Source: Stenotrophomonas hibiscicola ATCC 19867 (lineage in GTDB: Bacteria; Pseudomonadota; Gammaproteobacteria; Xanthomonadales; Xanthomonadaceae). Taken from it: a stretch of DNA of 64,000 nucleotides. The position numbers were made by a program, and so were the translations under genes. The notes below the pieces were generated by a model. That model did no database searches, was not told where the DNA came from, and was given only the letters and a program-made list of their open reading frames with translations. Location of the stretch: the NCBI RefSeq assembly GCF_000382065.1, contig NZ_KB907500.1, positions 466,901 to 530,900 of the forward strand, read 5' to 3'. The first letter of the stretch is position 1, and the number at the start of each line of letters is the position of its first letter. Positions 21,256-31,206 of the stretch are shown piece after piece.

Positions 21256-21342
21256 GTAGAGCCGAGCCCATGCTCGGCTACTGGCTGCAACCGGCCATGC
21301 ATTTCTGTGGGCAAAGGAAGCCGAGCATGGGCTCGGCTCTAC
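21256..21342. repeat. SMAG-type inverted repeat pair
   Basis: A copy of GTAGAGCCGAGC... at 21256-21279 faces its reverse complement at 21319-21342 across 39 bases. The pair sits between the convergent ends of psd and the RraB-like gene and may shield both 3' ends or assist termination. Confidence 0.85.
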
Positions 21343-21355
21343 AGCCAGAAGCGCG

Positions 21356-21703
21356 TTACTGCAGGACCGGGGCCGGACCGACGTCCATGCCGTCGTAGTC
21401 TTCCACGCCCTTCTCCGCGGCCAGCGCTGCGAATTCCTGGTTGCGGCGGTCCAGCGAGGCTTCGTCGTGGATCTCCACGCGCTCTACATGCAGCACGTGG
21501 AACGGCGCGTCGCCCTCTTCCGGCTCCTGCTCGAACAATTCCACGAAGGTATAGCCCTCCGCCTGCAGGTGCTCTGCCAGCGCCTGCAGCGGCTCAGCGG
21601 TGGAGTGCACGAAGAAGTACCCCCACAGCAACGGGCCCTTGATGTCCCAGTCGGTGTTTTCGCGGAGGTTGGCGAACAGGTTGCGGGTGTCTTCGAGGTC
21701 CAT
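21356..21703 (-). CDS. RraB-like regulator of RNase E activity
   Basis: A 115-residue acidic protein. The fold order resembles RraB/DUF1260: TRNLFANLRENTDWDIKGP, a middle segment LAEHLQAEGYTFVELF, and the C-terminal LAAEKGVEDYDGMDVG, close to the AEKFDVEYDGWG end of E. coli RraB. RraB binds RNase E and alters degradosome composition. The family match is by motif order, not a search, so the functional label is tentative. It ends against an SMAG-type pair and lies 28 bases downstream of... the transglycosylase stop on the same strand side. Confidence 0.65.
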   Translation of the reverse strand: MDLEDTRNLFANLRENTDWDIKGPLLWGYFFVHSTAEPLQALAEHLQAEGYTFVELFEQEPEEGDAPFHVLHVERVEIHDEASLDRRNQEFAALAAEKGVEDYDGMDVGPAPVLQ

Positions 21704-21727
21704 TGCAGATTCCAGCGGTCGTGGGAA

Positions 21728-23332
21728 TTACTTGTCGCAGCCCTGCAGCTTCAGCGTCTGGCCCTGGCGCAGGCTGTAGGCCGGGGCCTTCAGGCCGTTG
21801 GCGCGGGCCAGGGTCGGCACATCGCACTGGAACTTCGCGGCAATGGCGCCCAGGGTTTCACCCCGGCCCACCTTGTGGCTGCGCGGCGGCTTTGGCCGTG
21901 CGGCCGGGCGCGGCGCGGCCACCGGAGCGACCGGGGTGGTCGGCACGCTGGTGGAGGCTGCGGCGTCGGCCACCGGCACCACGCCGCCCACGGCCACGCT
22001 GCCGGTGTAGCCGGCGGCGGCCGGGCGCTTGATCGCCGCGTTCAGGTCGGCGGTGATCAGGGTACGGGCCAGGTCGGCACGCGGGCCGCTGACGCAGTTG
22101 CGCTGGTACAGGCCGGCGATGCGGGTGGTAGCGTTGATCAGCGTGCCGGCCGGAATCCAGCCGTCGGCTTCATAGCGCGGGTTGAGGTTGCGCAGCGCGC
22201 GCATGTAGCCATCGCGGGTGCCGTGGCTGCCCAGGCAGATGGTCAGTTCGTAGATGGTGGTGGACTTGGCCAGGCGCAGCGTGGCCGGCTGCGCGCTGAT
22301 CTTCGGGAATTCCACGCCGTACTGCTGCGGGTGCAGGAAGATCCAGGCCGCCGCGATCACCATCGGCACATAGTCCTTGGTCTCGCCGGGGAACTGGTTG
22401 TAGACACTGTCGGTCCAGAAGCTCTGGCCCGCACTCTGCTTGAACACGCGCGCGGCACGGCCTTCACCACCGTTGTAGGCGGCCACCGACATTTCCACGT
22501 TGTTGTTCAGTTCGCGCAGGCGCTCGTTGAGATAGCTGGCGCTGGCCTCGGCGGCGCTGCGCGCGTCAAAGCGGGTGTCGAAGCCGGTGCCATCCGGGCC
22601 AAGGCCGAAGCGGCGGCCGGTAGCCGGCATGAACTGCATCAGGCCGGCGGCGCCGGCGCGCGAGGAGGCATGCACGCGGCCGTTGGACTCCTTGGCCATG
22701 ATGCCGAACAGCAGCGCCTCGGGCAGGCCGCGCTTTTCCCACTCCGGCCACATCACCGCACGCAGGTTCTGGTAGTTCTCGTAGCTGGTCAGCAGCGCCG
22801 GGCGCATGTCGGTCAGCCAGCGGCGGATGCCCGCCTGCACGGCCGGGTTGTATTCGACCATGCTGTCGAAGGCGTGCCGCTTGTCGTTGAGCAGCGCAGC
22901 GGCGCGGGCCGCCTCCGGCACGTCGGCGGTAAGCGGGCCGATATGGTCGGGGTCGGCTTCCAGCCGGTCACCGCCCTCGTCGGCCACCTCATCGCTGCCC
23001 GCCGCATCGGCGTCGTGCTTGAGCAGGCGCTTGTAGCTGGCCAGCAGCGTGCCCATCTGGCAGCCCTTCTGCTTCACGCAGTCGTTGAGAACGTCTTCCA
23101 TGTCCTCCAGCGCGGCGTCGGCCTCGTTGCTGCCCTTGGGGTCGGCATTGGCGACCAGCAGCAGCGCATCGCTGTAGCGCTTCTCGGCGACGGTCATGCG
23201 CTGCTGCAGCGCATCCACCTTCGCCTTGTCCCGGGCCGAGACCCGCTGCGCATGGGCGTCGGGCGCCAGGAAAACCAGGCCGGCCAGGGCCAGCAGCGGC
23301 CAACCGCGGGAAATCAGGACAGAAACGGGCAT
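21728..23332 (-). CDS. MltD-like lytic transglycosylase with C-terminal LysM
   Basis: A 534-residue exported protein. The signal peptide (residues 1-28) ends PDAHAQ. A helical region follows, then an SLT domain near residues 200-330 with the catalytic glutamate in IMAKESNGR, SRAGAAGLMQFMPATG and VAAYNGGEGR. A Pro/Ala linker leads to one LysM repeat at the C-terminus (GRGETLGAIAAKFQ). It cleaves peptidoglycan glycan strands to 1,6-anhydro ends and would be held on the wall by LysM. I start at ATG 23332 because the extra upstream residues precede a clear signal peptide. Only one LysM is present where E. coli MltD has two. Confidence 0.92.
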   Translation of the reverse strand: MPVSVLISRGWPLLALAGLVFLAPDAHAQRVSARDKAKVDALQQRMTVAEKRYSDALLLVANADPKGSNEADAALEDMEDVLNDCVKQKGCQMGTLLASYKRLLKHDADAAGSDEVADEGGDRLEADPDHIGPLTADVPEAARAAALLNDKRHAFDSMVEYNPAVQAGIRRWLTDMRPALLTSYENYQNLRAVMWPEWEKRGLPEALLFGIMAKESNGRVHASSRAGAAGLMQFMPATGRRFGLGPDGTGFDTRFDARSAAEASASYLNERLRELNNNVEMSVAAYNGGEGRAARVFKQSAGQSFWTDSVYNQFPGETKDYVPMVIAAAWIFLHPQQYGVEFPKISAQPATLRLAKSTTIYELTICLGSHGTRDGYMRALRNLNPRYEADGWIPAGTLINATTRIAGLYQRNCVSGPRADLARTLITADLNAAIKRPAAAGYTGSVAVGGVVPVADAAASTSVPTTPVAPVAAPRPAARPKPPRSHKVGRGETLGAIAAKFQCDVPTLARANGLKAPAYSLRQGQTLKLQGCDK

Positions 23333-23454
23333 TGATGGCACTGTGTGCGAAACAGGCAGGCAGAGTAGCGGCGCCGCCAAGGTCGGGGCAAGCCGACCTT
23401 CGGACCGTCACCGCCGGCGGTTAACATTGGGCTATTCACCACAAGGGCTGGACC

Positions 23455-24960
23455 ATGGATCCGATTCTGCTCGGCAAAGGCATCACCGACGATGTGGCCG
23501 TCACCCTGCTGCCGAAACTCGGCAACCGCCACGGCCTGGTGGCCGGCGCCACCGGCACCGGCAAGACCGTGACCCTGATGACCCTGGCCGAAGGCTTTTC
23601 GCGACTGGGCGTACCCGTATTCCTCGCCGACGTGAAGGGCGACGTGTCCGGCCTGGCTGTGCCGGGCACCGGCGCGGAGAACCTGCTCAAGCGCGCCGCC
23701 GAGATCGGCGTGGCCGACTACGCACCGGCCGCCAGCCCGACCATTTTCTGGGACCTGTACGGCAAGCTCGGGCATCCGGTGCGCACCACGGTCAGCGAGA
23801 TGGGCCCGACCCTGCTGGCGCGCATCCTCGAGTTGAACGACACCCAGTCCGGCGTGCTCGACATCGTGTTCAAGCTGGCCGACGATCGTGGCCTGCTGCT
23901 GCTGGACATGGACGATCTGCGCGCCCTGCTTGGCCTGGTGGCCGAGGAGCGCAAGGACATTTCCACCGAATACGGCCTGGTCAGCGCGCAGTCCATCGCT
24001 GCGATCCAGCGGTCGGTGCTGCGCCTGGCGCAGGATGGCGGCGAGAACTTCTTCGGTGAGCCGGCCCTGGAACTGGCCGACATCATGCGGGTCAATCACG
24101 ACGGCCGCGGCATGATCGGCATCCTCGCCGCCGACCAGCTCGTGCTCAAGCCCAAGCTCTATTCCACCTTCCTGCTGTGGCTGCTGTCGGAGCTGTTCGA
24201 ACAACTGCCGGAGGTGGGCGACCTGGACAAACCGAAGCTGGTCTTCATCTTCGACGAGGCCCACCTGCTGTTCGACGACGCACCGCCGTCGCTGGTGCAG
24301 CGCATCGAGCAGGTGGTGCGCCTGATCCGCTCCAAGGGCGTCGGCGTGTACTTCTGCTCGCAGTTCCCCGACGACGTGCCGGGCAACATCCTCGGCCAGC
24401 TCGGCAACCGCGTGCAGCACGCGCTGCGGGCGTTCACCCCGCGCGACCAGAAAGCGGTGAAGACCGCGGCCGAGACGTTCGTGCCGAACCCGAAGCTGGA
24501 CGTGGCCAAGGTACTGAGCCAGCTCGGCACCGGTGAGGCCTTGGTTTCCACGCTGCAGGACAAGGGCGTGCCGATGCCGGTGCAGCAGACGATGATCGCG
24601 CCGCCACGCTGCCGGATGGGGCCGATCACCGAAGCCGAGCGCGCCCAGGTGCGTGCCGGCAGCCCGGTCGGCAGTCGCTACGACACCGCGATCAACCGCG
24701 AATCGGCTGCCGAACTGCTGGCCCAGCGCGCACAGAAGAGCGTCGAGCAGGCGCAGGCGCCAGCCGCGCGCAGCCGCGAACAGGACGATGCGCAGGAAGG
24801 CGGTTTCGGCCAGGCGATCAAGGATGCGATTTTCGGCACCAAGCGCCGCCAGGGCATGATCGAGACCATGGCCAAGCAGACCACGCGCACGGTCGGCACC
24901 AAGCTGGGCAACCAGATCGTGCGCGGCCTGCTGGGCGGCATCTTCGGTGGCAAGCGCTGA
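23455..24960 (+). CDS. HerA/YjgR-like ATPase (DUF853)
   Basis: A 501-residue cytoplasmic P-loop ATPase of the FtsK/HerA superfamily. Walker A is GATGTGKT (residues 31-38), Walker B is KLVFIFDEAHLLF at about residues 258-270, and an FCSQFPDDVPGNILGQLGNRVQHALR sensor region follows (quoted here only as its start FCSQFPDDVPG). The C-terminus is Ala/Gln-rich and ends in a glycine-rich tail. The length and N-terminus ILLGKGI match YjgR proteins, widespread but with no firm function. It is transcribed alone, divergent from the transglycosylase gene. Confidence 0.88.
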   Translation: MDPILLGKGITDDVAVTLLPKLGNRHGLVAGATGTGKTVTLMTLAEGFSRLGVPVFLADVKGDVSGLAVPGTGAENLLKRAAEIGVADYAPAASPTIFWDLYGKLGHPVRTTVSEMGPTLLARILELNDTQSGVLDIVFKLADDRGLLLLDMDDLRALLGLVAEERKDISTEYGLVSAQSIAAIQRSVLRLAQDGGENFFGEPALELADIMRVNHDGRGMIGILAADQLVLKPKLYSTFLLWLLSELFEQLPEVGDLDKPKLVFIFDEAHLLFDDAPPSLVQRIEQVVRLIRSKGVGVYFCSQFPDDVPGNILGQLGNRVQHALRAFTPRDQKAVKTAAETFVPNPKLDVAKVLSQLGTGEALVSTLQDKGVPMPVQQTMIAPPRCRMGPITEAERAQVRAGSPVGSRYDTAINRESAAELLAQRAQKSVEQAQAPAARSREQDDAQEGGFGQAIKDAIFGTKRRQGMIETMAKQTTRTVGTKLGNQIVRGLLGGIFGGKR

Positions 24961-24977
24961 TCTGATCCGCCGCTGCT

Positions 24978-25016
24978 GGGGTCAGAGCCCTTCCCGCGGA
25001 AGCGGAGTCTGACCCC
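24978..25016. repeat. Inverted repeat with GGGGTCAGA ends
   Basis: GGGGTCAGAGCCC at the left and GGAGTCTGACCCC at the right form a 39-base imperfect hairpin between the HerA-like gene and greB. It may act as a weak terminator or an RNA-stabilising hairpin. Confidence 0.65.
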
Positions 25017-25053
25017 ACCCTCCGTTCGTCCTCCGGAAAAGAAGTCGTATTGC

Positions 25054-25560
25054 ATGTCGCGCTGGCGTCCCCCTGCAGAAAAGAGCACCGCCCTGATCAC
25101 CGCCTCCGGCCACGCTCGGCTGAAGGCCGAACTGGATGACCTGTGGCGGGTACGGCGACCCGAAGTGGTGAAAGCACTGGCCGCAGCCGCCGCAGAAGGC
25201 GACCGTTCGGAAAATGCCGAGTACACCTACCGCAAGAAGCAGCTGGGCGAGATCGACCGCCGCGTGCGCTACCTGACCAAGCGGCTGGAATCACTGCGCG
25301 TGGTCGACACTACGCCAACCGATCCGCTGGCGGTGTTCTTCGGCGCGTGGGTGGAGCTGGAGAACGTGGACAGTGGCGACACCAGCCGCTACCGCATTGT
25401 CGGCCCGGACGAGACCGACGCAGGCCTGGGCTGGATCAGCATCGATTCGCCGCTGGCGCGTGCGCTGCTGAAGAAGCGGCTGGATGACGAGTTTTCGGTG
25501 GAGCTGCCCGGCGGGCGGTTCACCTTTGCGGTGATCGGCGTGGAATACGAGACGGTGTAG
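25054..25560 (+). CDS. greB: Transcription elongation factor GreB
   Basis: A 168-residue factor that enters the RNA polymerase secondary channel and stimulates cleavage of backtracked RNA. The N-terminal coiled coil carries the acidic tip region [17 protein letters not shown], and the C-terminal FKBP-like domain ends [13 protein letters not shown]. The [19 protein letters not shown] segment fits GreB more than GreA. The final TAG stop is part of the GTAG tip of an extragenic repeat that begins within the gene (see repeat). Confidence 0.94.
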   Translation: MSRWRPPAEKSTALITASGHARLKAELDDLWRVRRPEVVKALAAAAAEGDRSENAEYTYRKKQLGEIDRRVRYLTKRLESLRVVDTTPTDPLAVFFGAWVELENVDSGDTSRYRIVGPDETDAGLGWISIDSPLARALLKKRLDDEFSVELPGGRFTFAVIGVEYETV

Positions 25561-25722
25561 AGTCGCCTGTCAGTCGACTACCGCGCGAAGCGCGGCACTA
25601 AACCTCCACAGCGGGACGGCAAACGCACCGCGATCTTCATCGCGGTTGATGACTCGCCAAAGCCATCTGTCAGGCGCTCACGGCCTCGGAACGAAGAGCA
25701 GTCGACTGACAGTTGACTCTAC
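25557..25722. repeat. SMAG-type inverted pair whose tips form both flanking stop codons
   Basis: A 23-base GTAG-tipped copy at 25557-25579 faces a reverse-complement copy at 25700-25722, which ends in CTAC. The TAG of the left tip is the greB stop, and the TAG read leftward from the right tip is the stop of the DUF3025 gene. The 120 bases between hold no gene; a short GCGCGAAGCGCGG hairpin lies near 25583. Confidence 0.85.
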
Positions 25723-26555
25723 ATGGCCCCGTGCAATGGCGGCGGGTACGCGCGGCCGGCACGCAGCGGGCGGAAGTAGTCGGCATTGCGATAGAAGGCG
25801 GCATCCTGTCCCTCGTGCCACCCCGGGATTCCAGCCAACGGCAGCGGACGCAGCTGCAAGGGATCGGTCACCGCCCTGCCCTCGGCGATGGCCACGGCCA
25901 CCGCGTCAACGCAGGCCGCATCGGCATCGCTGTACACCACCACGCACTTGCCCACCAGCAATCGCCCTGGCAGCAGTGCCTGTTCCATCAGCGCATGCCC
26001 GAATACCGCGGTGATGGCGATGTCATCGCTCTGCCAGTTCACCGGGTCAAACAACGCGGGCCAGTCGTGTGCATCCCAGGCAGCCCGCAGTGAGTCATCG
26101 CGCACGCGCACGATCACACCGGTTTCGTCGAACTGGGTCAACGCGGCCTGCGCGCGGTTGCGCTGGCCAGGCGGCATGGCCTCGATATGCCGGCACTGCT
26201 GCACATTGAGCGCACGCTTCAGCTGTGGGCATGAGGCCCAGACCAGCGCATTGAACAGGTCGTGCCAGTTGTCGGCGCGGGTGGCGATGCGCCCCTGCGC
26301 GATGCGGGCTTCGTAGTGCAGGCCATCGGCCAGCAGCGCGGCGTCCTGCTCGACCAAGTGCTTGCCGGGCAGCGTGAGGCGTGCATCGAGCGCTGCAATG
26401 GACGGCCACTCAGGGCTGGCCAGCAGGTCATGGACGTCGCGCAACCCGGCAAACACCGGGTGCGCGAACACCTGCGGATCGACCGCCGCACGCGGCGGCG
26501 GCACGAAGCGGCGGACACCGCTGCCGTCACCGGCGGCGGTCGTCGCTGCGGTCAC
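25719..26555 (-). CDS. DUF3025 domain protein
   Basis: A 278-residue protein of unknown function. The segment [16 protein letters not shown] at about residues 93-108 is the family hallmark, followed by [12 protein letters not shown] and the later [20 protein letters not shown]. No signal peptide or membrane segment is visible. The GTG start overlaps the rimO stop (GTGA), so it is translated together with rimO. Its stop codon falls in an extragenic repeat. Confidence 0.85.
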   Translation of the reverse strand: MTAATTAAGDGSGVRRFVPPPRAAVDPQVFAHPVFAGLRDVHDLLASPEWPSIAALDARLTLPGKHLVEQDAALLADGLHYEARIAQGRIATRADNWHDLFNALVWASCPQLKRALNVQQCRHIEAMPPGQRNRAQAALTQFDETGVIVRVRDDSLRAAWDAHDWPALFDPVNWQSDDIAITAVFGHALMEQALLPGRLLVGKCVVVYSDADAACVDAVAVAIAEGRAVTDPLQLRPLPLAGIPGWHEGQDAAFYRNADYFRPLRAGRAYPPPLHGAM

Positions 26556-27913
26556 AGCATCTTGAGATCGAATGCCGGGCGGGTAGCGGCCGGCAGCGCA
26601 TCACCGTACAGGTCGTGTTCGTCGCTCTCGGTGATTTCCACGTCGACGAACTCACCCACGCGCAGCGGCACCTGGTCGGCATTCTGGATGTGCACCAGGC
26701 CGTCGATCTCCGGCGCATCGGCCTTGGAACGGGCCACGGCGATGTCACCTTCGATGGCATCAACCAGGCACTGCTGCACGGTGCCGATCTTGGCTTCCAG
26801 GCGCGCGGCGGAAATCTGCGCCTGCTTCTCCATGAAACGGGCCAGGCGCTCCTGCTTCACTTCTTCCGGCACGGCATCGGGCAGGTCGTTGGCGGTGGCA
26901 CCTTCGACCGGTGAGTAGGCAAACGCACCGACGCGATCCAGCTGTGCCTCGTCCAGGAACGACAGCAGTTCTTCGAACTCGGCCTCGGTCTCGCCCGGGA
27001 AGCCGACGATGAAAGTCGAACGCACGGTGATGTCCGGCGCGATGCGGCGCCAGTTCTGCACGCGCTCCAGGGTCTTTTCGACTGCGCCGGGGCGCTTCAT
27101 CAGGCGCAGGATGCGCGGGCTGGCATGCTGGAACGGGATGTCCAGGTACGGCAGGATGCGGTTCTCGGCCATCAGCGGCACCACCTCGTCCACGTGCGGA
27201 TACGGGTAGACGTAGTGCATGCGCACCCACGCATCCAGCTCCGACAGGCCTTCGCACAGCGCCTTCAAGCGGGTCTGGTAGGCCTTGTTGCGCCACATCT
27301 TTTCGGCGTACCTCACGTCCACGCCGTAGGCCGAGGTGTCCTGCGAAACCACCAGCAGCTCGCGCACGCCGCCACGCACCAGGCGCTCGGCCTCACGCAG
27401 CACCTCGTCGACCGGGCGCGAGACCAGCTTGCCGCGCATCGACGGGATGATGCAGAAGCTGCACGTGTGGTTGCAGCCTTCGGAAATCTTCAGGTAAGCG
27501 TAGTGGCGCGGGGTCAGCTTGATGCCGTAGTCCGGCACCAGGTCCACGAACGGATCGTGCTTGGGCGGCAGTGCTTCATGCACCGCTTCCATCACGCTCT
27601 GGTAGTCCTGCGGGCCGGACACCGCCAGCACGTTCGGGTAGGCCTCGCGGATCTGCTCCGGGCGCTTGCCCAGGCAGCCGGTGACGATGACCTTGCCGTT
27701 CTGGTTCATCGCCTCGCCGATCGCGTCCAGCGACTCGGTCACCGCCGAATCGATGAAGCCGCAGGTGTTGACCACCACCACGTCGGCCGAATCGTAGGAC
27801 GGGACGATGTCGTAGCCTTCCGAGCGGAGCTGGGTGAGGATGCGCTCGGAATCGACAAGGGCCTTCGGGCAGCCAAGGCTGACGAAGCCGACTTTGGGGT
27901 TCAGCTGGGACAT
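26552..27913 (-). CDS. rimO: Ribosomal protein uS12 methylthiotransferase
   Basis: A 453-residue radical-SAM enzyme that adds a methylthio group to Asp88 (E. coli numbering 89) of ribosomal protein S12. The N-terminal cluster cysteines are Cys15, Cys51 and Cys80. The radical-SAM motif is CNHTCSFC (Cys147, Cys151, Cys154), and a C-terminal TRAM domain follows. I start at ATG 27913 ([20 protein letters not shown]); the longer upstream frame is not protein-like. DUF3025 is coupled downstream. Confidence 0.97.
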   Translation of the reverse strand: MSQLNPKVGFVSLGCPKALVDSERILTQLRSEGYDIVPSYDSADVVVVNTCGFIDSAVTESLDAIGEAMNQNGKVIVTGCLGKRPEQIREAYPNVLAVSGPQDYQSVMEAVHEALPPKHDPFVDLVPDYGIKLTPRHYAYLKISEGCNHTCSFCIIPSMRGKLVSRPVDEVLREAERLVRGGVRELLVVSQDTSAYGVDVRYAEKMWRNKAYQTRLKALCEGLSELDAWVRMHYVYPYPHVDEVVPLMAENRILPYLDIPFQHASPRILRLMKRPGAVEKTLERVQNWRRIAPDITVRSTFIVGFPGETEAEFEELLSFLDEAQLDRVGAFAYSPVEGATANDLPDAVPEEVKQERLARFMEKQAQISAARLEAKIGTVQQCLVDAIEGDIAVARSKADAPEIDGLVHIQNADQVPLRVGEFVDVEITESDEHDLYGDALPAATRPAFDLKML

Positions 27914-28112
27914 GGAATCGCGGGACTCTGGGGGCCTGGGCCCCTGCCGGCATGGCAGGGGTTCCTTGGGGGCCGGGGCCTGAAAGGGCGCCAGTATACC
28001 GGGGTTGGCGACCTCGCTCTGAACGGCCAGCCGCCCGATCGCGCACAGCCGCTGACACCGCGCTAACCGGCGCAGCACCGACAATGCGCTCCTGTCCCTG
28101 CAACGAGAGTAG

Positions 28113-28790
28113 ATGACGATGGCCGAGTGGATCACCCTGGATACGCACCACGGCGCGGTACGGGCCTGGCAGGCACTCCCCGAGGGCACCGCGCGAGGCG
28201 GGCTGGTGGTGGTGCAGGAAATTTTTGGTGCCAACCCGCACATCCGCGGCGTGGCCGAGCGCTTCGCCGCCGAGGGCTATGCGGTGCTGGCTCCTTCGTT
28301 CTTCGACCTGGTCGATGGACCCGATGCCGACCCGGATGCCCTGCCCTACGACGCCGACGGCGTGAAGCAGGGCCTGGAAAGGGTCAGCGCGCTGGGCATG
28401 GAGAAGGCGCTGGAAGTGGTCCGCGCGGCGGCCACCCGGCTGGCCCCCTACGGCAAGGTCGGCACCGTCGGCTACTGCTGGGGCGGCACGGTGGCGATGC
28501 TGTCGGCGCTGCGGCTCGGGCTGCCGTCGGTCAGCTACTACGGCGCACGCAACGTCCAGTTCCTCGATGAGACACCCAAGGCGCCGGTGATCTTCCACTT
28601 CGGCACCCAGGACAGGAGCATCCCGCCGGAGGCCGTCCAGGCCCACCGCGACAAGCTGCCGCAGATGGCCACTTTCGTCTATCCGGCCGACCACGCCTTC
28701 AACCGCGAGGTCGGACATGCGTATGATCCAGACAGCGCCGCCCTGGCGCTGCAACGCACCCTGGACTTCTTCTCGGAGCATCTTGGATGA
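28113..28790 (+). CDS. Dienelactone hydrolase-family protein
   Basis: A 225-residue alpha/beta hydrolase. The triad is visible as Cys122 in [11 protein letters not shown], Asp167 in GTQDRSIP and His194 in PADHAFN, with the Glu of VVQEIFG near residue 36 that activates the cysteine in dienelactone hydrolases. Classic members open dienelactone in chlorocatechol breakdown, but no catechol genes are nearby, so the substrate is unknown. A second ATG two codons in is an alternative start. It overlaps the HIT-family gene by four bases. Confidence 0.88.
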   Translation: MTMAEWITLDTHHGAVRAWQALPEGTARGGLVVVQEIFGANPHIRGVAERFAAEGYAVLAPSFFDLVDGPDADPDALPYDADGVKQGLERVSALGMEKALEVVRAAATRLAPYGKVGTVGYCWGGTVAMLSALRLGLPSVSYYGARNVQFLDETPKAPVIFHFGTQDRSIPPEAVQAHRDKLPQMATFVYPADHAFNREVGHAYDPDSAALALQRTLDFFSEHLG

Positions 28791-29209
28791 GCGAATTCGA
28801 ACTCGATTCACGCCTGGCCACCGATAGCGTGCTGGTGGCGGAAGGACCGTTGTCGCAAGTGCGGCTGATGAACGACGAACGATTCCCCTGGCTGGTGCTG
28901 GTACCACGCCTGGCCGGGGTGACCGAGTGGATCGAGCTGGACGGCGAGCAGCAGGACAAGCTGCGCACCGAGCTCAACCGCGCCTGCAAGGCCCTGAAGG
29001 GCCACGACGGCGTGGAGAAGATCAATATCGGCGCGCTGGGCAACATCGTGCGCCAGCTGCACTTCCATGTGATCGGCCGCCATGACGGCGATCCGGCCTG
29101 GCCCGGCCCGGTCTGGGGCAGCGGCCCGGCGCACCGCTACGAGCCTGCGGCGCTGGACCAGCATGTCGCCTACTGGAAGGAACGGCTAGGATATCCAGCC
29201 CGTTCCTGA
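28787..29209 (+). CDS. HIT-family nucleotide-binding protein
   Basis: A 140-residue HIT-fold protein. GALGNIVRQLHFHVIGRHDGDPAWPGPVWG is represented by its core QLHFHVIGR. It holds the first two histidines of the H-x-H-x-H motif, while the third position is Ile, followed by Arg. This HxHxI branch is found in proteobacterial HIT proteins annotated as Ap4A-hydrolase-like; activity is not certain. It is coupled to the dienelactone hydrolase gene (ATGA overlap). Confidence 0.85.
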   Translation: MSEFELDSRLATDSVLVAEGPLSQVRLMNDERFPWLVLVPRLAGVTEWIELDGEQQDKLRTELNRACKALKGHDGVEKINIGALGNIVRQLHFHVIGRHDGDPAWPGPVWGSGPAHRYEPAALDQHVAYWKERLGYPARS

Positions 29210-29224
29210 GCCTTGCCCGACCCG

Positions 29225-29392
29225 ATGCGATTCAACCTCGTTGCCGCCATCCTGCTGATCCTGATCGGCCTGTTCATGCTCGCCAGCAACCTGGGCTGGA
29301 CGCACCTGAACCTGTCCAAGCTGCTGCTGACCTGGTGGCCGGTGGCACTGGTGGGCGTGGGCATTGCGATGCTGTTCGGTCGCGGCAAATGA
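29225..29392 (+). CDS. Small two-helix membrane protein (LiaI/DUF5668-like)
   Basis: A 55-residue protein starting MRFNLVAAILLILIGLFMLA. Two hydrophobic helices (about 4-21 and 35-50) are joined by a short NLGWTHLNLSKLLL loop, and the C-terminus GRGK is basic. The pattern of a short helix, a GW turn and a WWP motif resembles the LiaI/LiaF N-terminal membrane module. It begins 15 bases after the HIT gene, so it is likely the third gene of that transcript. The function is unknown. Confidence 0.7.
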   Translation: MRFNLVAAILLILIGLFMLASNLGWTHLNLSKLLLTWWPVALVGVGIAMLFGRGK

Positions 29393-29393
29393 C

Positions 29394-29462
29394 GTAGCGC
29401 CGGGTCGTGCCCGGCGAACGCACCGCGTGGACCACGCGAAAACGCCGGGCACGGCCCGGCGC
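29394..29462. repeat. GTAG-tipped inverted pair, also a likely terminator
   Basis: GTAGCGCCGGGTCGTGCCCG... at 29394-29416 faces CGCCGGGCACGGCCCGGCGC at 29443-29462, followed by TTTC. It lies between the small membrane protein gene and dcd, which converge here. Confidence 0.75.
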
Positions 29463-29487
29463 TTTCGTCATGCAATGACGCGGGCGA

Positions 29488-30060
29488 TCAGGTCCGCGGC
29501 AGGGTCACGCCGGTCTGGCCCTGGTACTTGCCGCCACGATCGCGGTACGACGTCTCGCAGATGTCATCGGCCGCGGCCTGGAAGAACAGCATCTGCGCCA
29601 CGCCTTCGTTGGCATAGATGCGGGCCGGCAGCGGCGTGGTGTTGCTGAATTCCAGGGTGACGTGGCCTTCCCACTCCGGTTCCAACGGGGTCACGTTGAC
29701 GATGATGCCGCAGCGCGCGTAGGTGCTCTTGCCCAGGCACACCACCAGGGTGTCGCGCGGGATGCGGAAGTACTCCACGGTACGCGCCAGGGCGAAGCTG
29801 TTCGGCGGGATGATGCACTCATCGGCCGTGATGTCGACGAAACTGCCCGAATCGAAATGCTTGGGATCGACAATCGTCGAGTTGATGTTGGTGAACACCT
29901 TGAACTCGCGCGAGCAGCGCACGTCGTAGCCGTAGCTGGAGGTGCCATAGCTGACGATGCGCTCGCCGTTGGCCTGCTTGACCTGCCCGGCCTCGAACGG
30001 CTCGATCATGCCGTGCTGCTCGGACATGCGGCGGATCCAACGGTCACTCTTGATGCTCAT
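29488..30060 (-). CDS. dcd: dCTP deaminase
   Basis: A 190-residue enzyme that deaminates dCTP to dUTP for thymidylate synthesis. It starts [18 protein letters not shown] and contains [38 protein letters not shown] and [14 protein letters not shown], all dCTP deaminase signatures; the glutamate of [13 protein letters not shown] is the catalytic acid. Its length is normal. The Mrp/ApbC gene lies 77 bases upstream on the same strand. Confidence 0.97.
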   Translation of the reverse strand: MSIKSDRWIRRMSEQHGMIEPFEAGQVKQANGERIVSYGTSSYGYDVRCSREFKVFTNINSTIVDPKHFDSGSFVDITADECIIPPNSFALARTVEYFRIPRDTLVVCLGKSTYARCGIIVNVTPLEPEWEGHVTLEFSNTTPLPARIYANEGVAQMLFFQAAADDICETSYRDRGGKYQGQTGVTLPRT

Positions 30061-30137
30061 GCTTTGTCCTGGGGTACGAGGGGGCGCGAGGATTCTAGCA
30101 GGGGGCCGGGCGTCGCCGGCGGCCCCTGCCCGGGCAC

Positions 30138-30992
30138 TTACAGCAGCGATGACAGGATCGGGATCGAGGCACGCGGACGCTTGCCAACCTCCTCGATCAG
30201 GCGCTGCGCGGCATGGCGGTAGGCCTGGGCCGGGACCGAATCCGGCTGGGCCACGGTGATCGGGGTACCGGAATCGCCCTGCTCGCGGATGCCGATCTGC
30301 AGCGGCAGCGAACCGAGCAACGGCACGCCGTACTGCGCGGCCATGCGCTCGCCGCCGCCCTCGCCGAACAGGTGCTCGACATGCCCGCAGCTGCTGCAGG
30401 TATGCACCGCCATGTTCTCGACGATGCCCAGCACCGGCACCTCGACCTTCTCGAACATCTTCAGCGCCTTCTTCGCGTCCAGCGTGGCGATGTCCTGTGG
30501 CGTGGTGACGATCACCGCACCGGCCAGCGGGATCTTCTGGGTCAGGGTCAGCTGGATGTCGCCGGTGCCCGGCGGCAGGTCGATCAGCAGGTAGTCCAGG
30601 TCGTCCCACAAGGTGTCGTTGAACAGCTGGGTCATCGCCGAGGTGGCCATCGGCCCACGCCAGATCATCGGCGTGTCCTCTTCGATCAGGTAGCCGATCG
30701 ACATGGTGTCGACGCCGAACGCACGTAGCGGCTCGATGCTCTTGTTGTCCGGGCTTTCCGGACGGCCGGACAGGCCCAGCATGGCCGGCACGCTGGGGCC
30801 ATAGATGTCGGCGTCGAGCACGCCCACGCGCGCGCCGAGCTGCTGCAGCGCCACGGCCAGATTGACCGCAGTGGTCGACTTGCCGACGCCGCCCTTGCCC
30901 GAACCAACCGCGATCACATTGCGGATGCGGGCATGCGGCGTGAGTCCCTTCTGGACCTGGCTTGCATGGGGACGGCGGGGAGAACTGTTCAC
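30138..30992 (-). CDS. apbC: Mrp/ApbC-type iron-sulfur cluster carrier ATPase
   Basis: A 284-residue P-loop ATPase that holds and transfers [4Fe-4S] clusters. The deviant Walker [11 protein letters not shown] is at residues 31-40, and the cluster-binding CxxC is in [29 protein letters not shown] is the switch region. The N-terminal MIP18-like domain of longer Mrp proteins is absent, giving the short form common in xanthomonads. The start is uncertain: GTG 30992 gives a normal length, while the upstream frame runs into the promoter region of the receptor genes. Confidence 0.9.
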   Translation of the reverse strand: MNSSPRRPHASQVQKGLTPHARIRNVIAVGSGKGGVGKSTTAVNLAVALQQLGARVGVLDADIYGPSVPAMLGLSGRPESPDNKSIEPLRAFGVDTMSIGYLIEEDTPMIWRGPMATSAMTQLFNDTLWDDLDYLLIDLPPGTGDIQLTLTQKIPLAGAVIVTTPQDIATLDAKKALKMFEKVEVPVLGIVENMAVHTCSSCGHVEHLFGEGGGERMAAQYGVPLLGSLPLQIGIREQGDSGTPITVAQPDSVPAQAYRHAAQRLIEEVGKRPRASIPILSSLL

Positions 30993-31090
30993 AACGAGCA
31001 CCGGCAGGGTCAGGGGGAATAACCGAGCATCATACAAGCTGGACGTAACCTGACTGAAATTCAGGATTGCTACAGATTCGTGCACAGGTT

Positions 31091-31111
31091 GTTAAGTTCA
31101 TGTTACGTTCG
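31091..31111 (+). promoter_or_regulatory. Conserved leader motif upstream of TonB-dependent receptor 1
   Basis: GTTAAG-N4-TGTTACGTTCG recurs upstream of the next receptor, and a near-copy precedes the third, with identical internal spacing. Here TGTTACG starts 106 bases before the ATG. It could be an operator or promoter element shared by the receptor set. Confidence 0.45.
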
Positions 31112-31206
31112 CTAAGCACTGGTTTTGGGCTGCGTCGCTGTTTCATTGCACGCACGATGGCGCATGCGCAGTGCCGTATTTGTATTTGCTCTTTGAACGG
31201 AACTAC

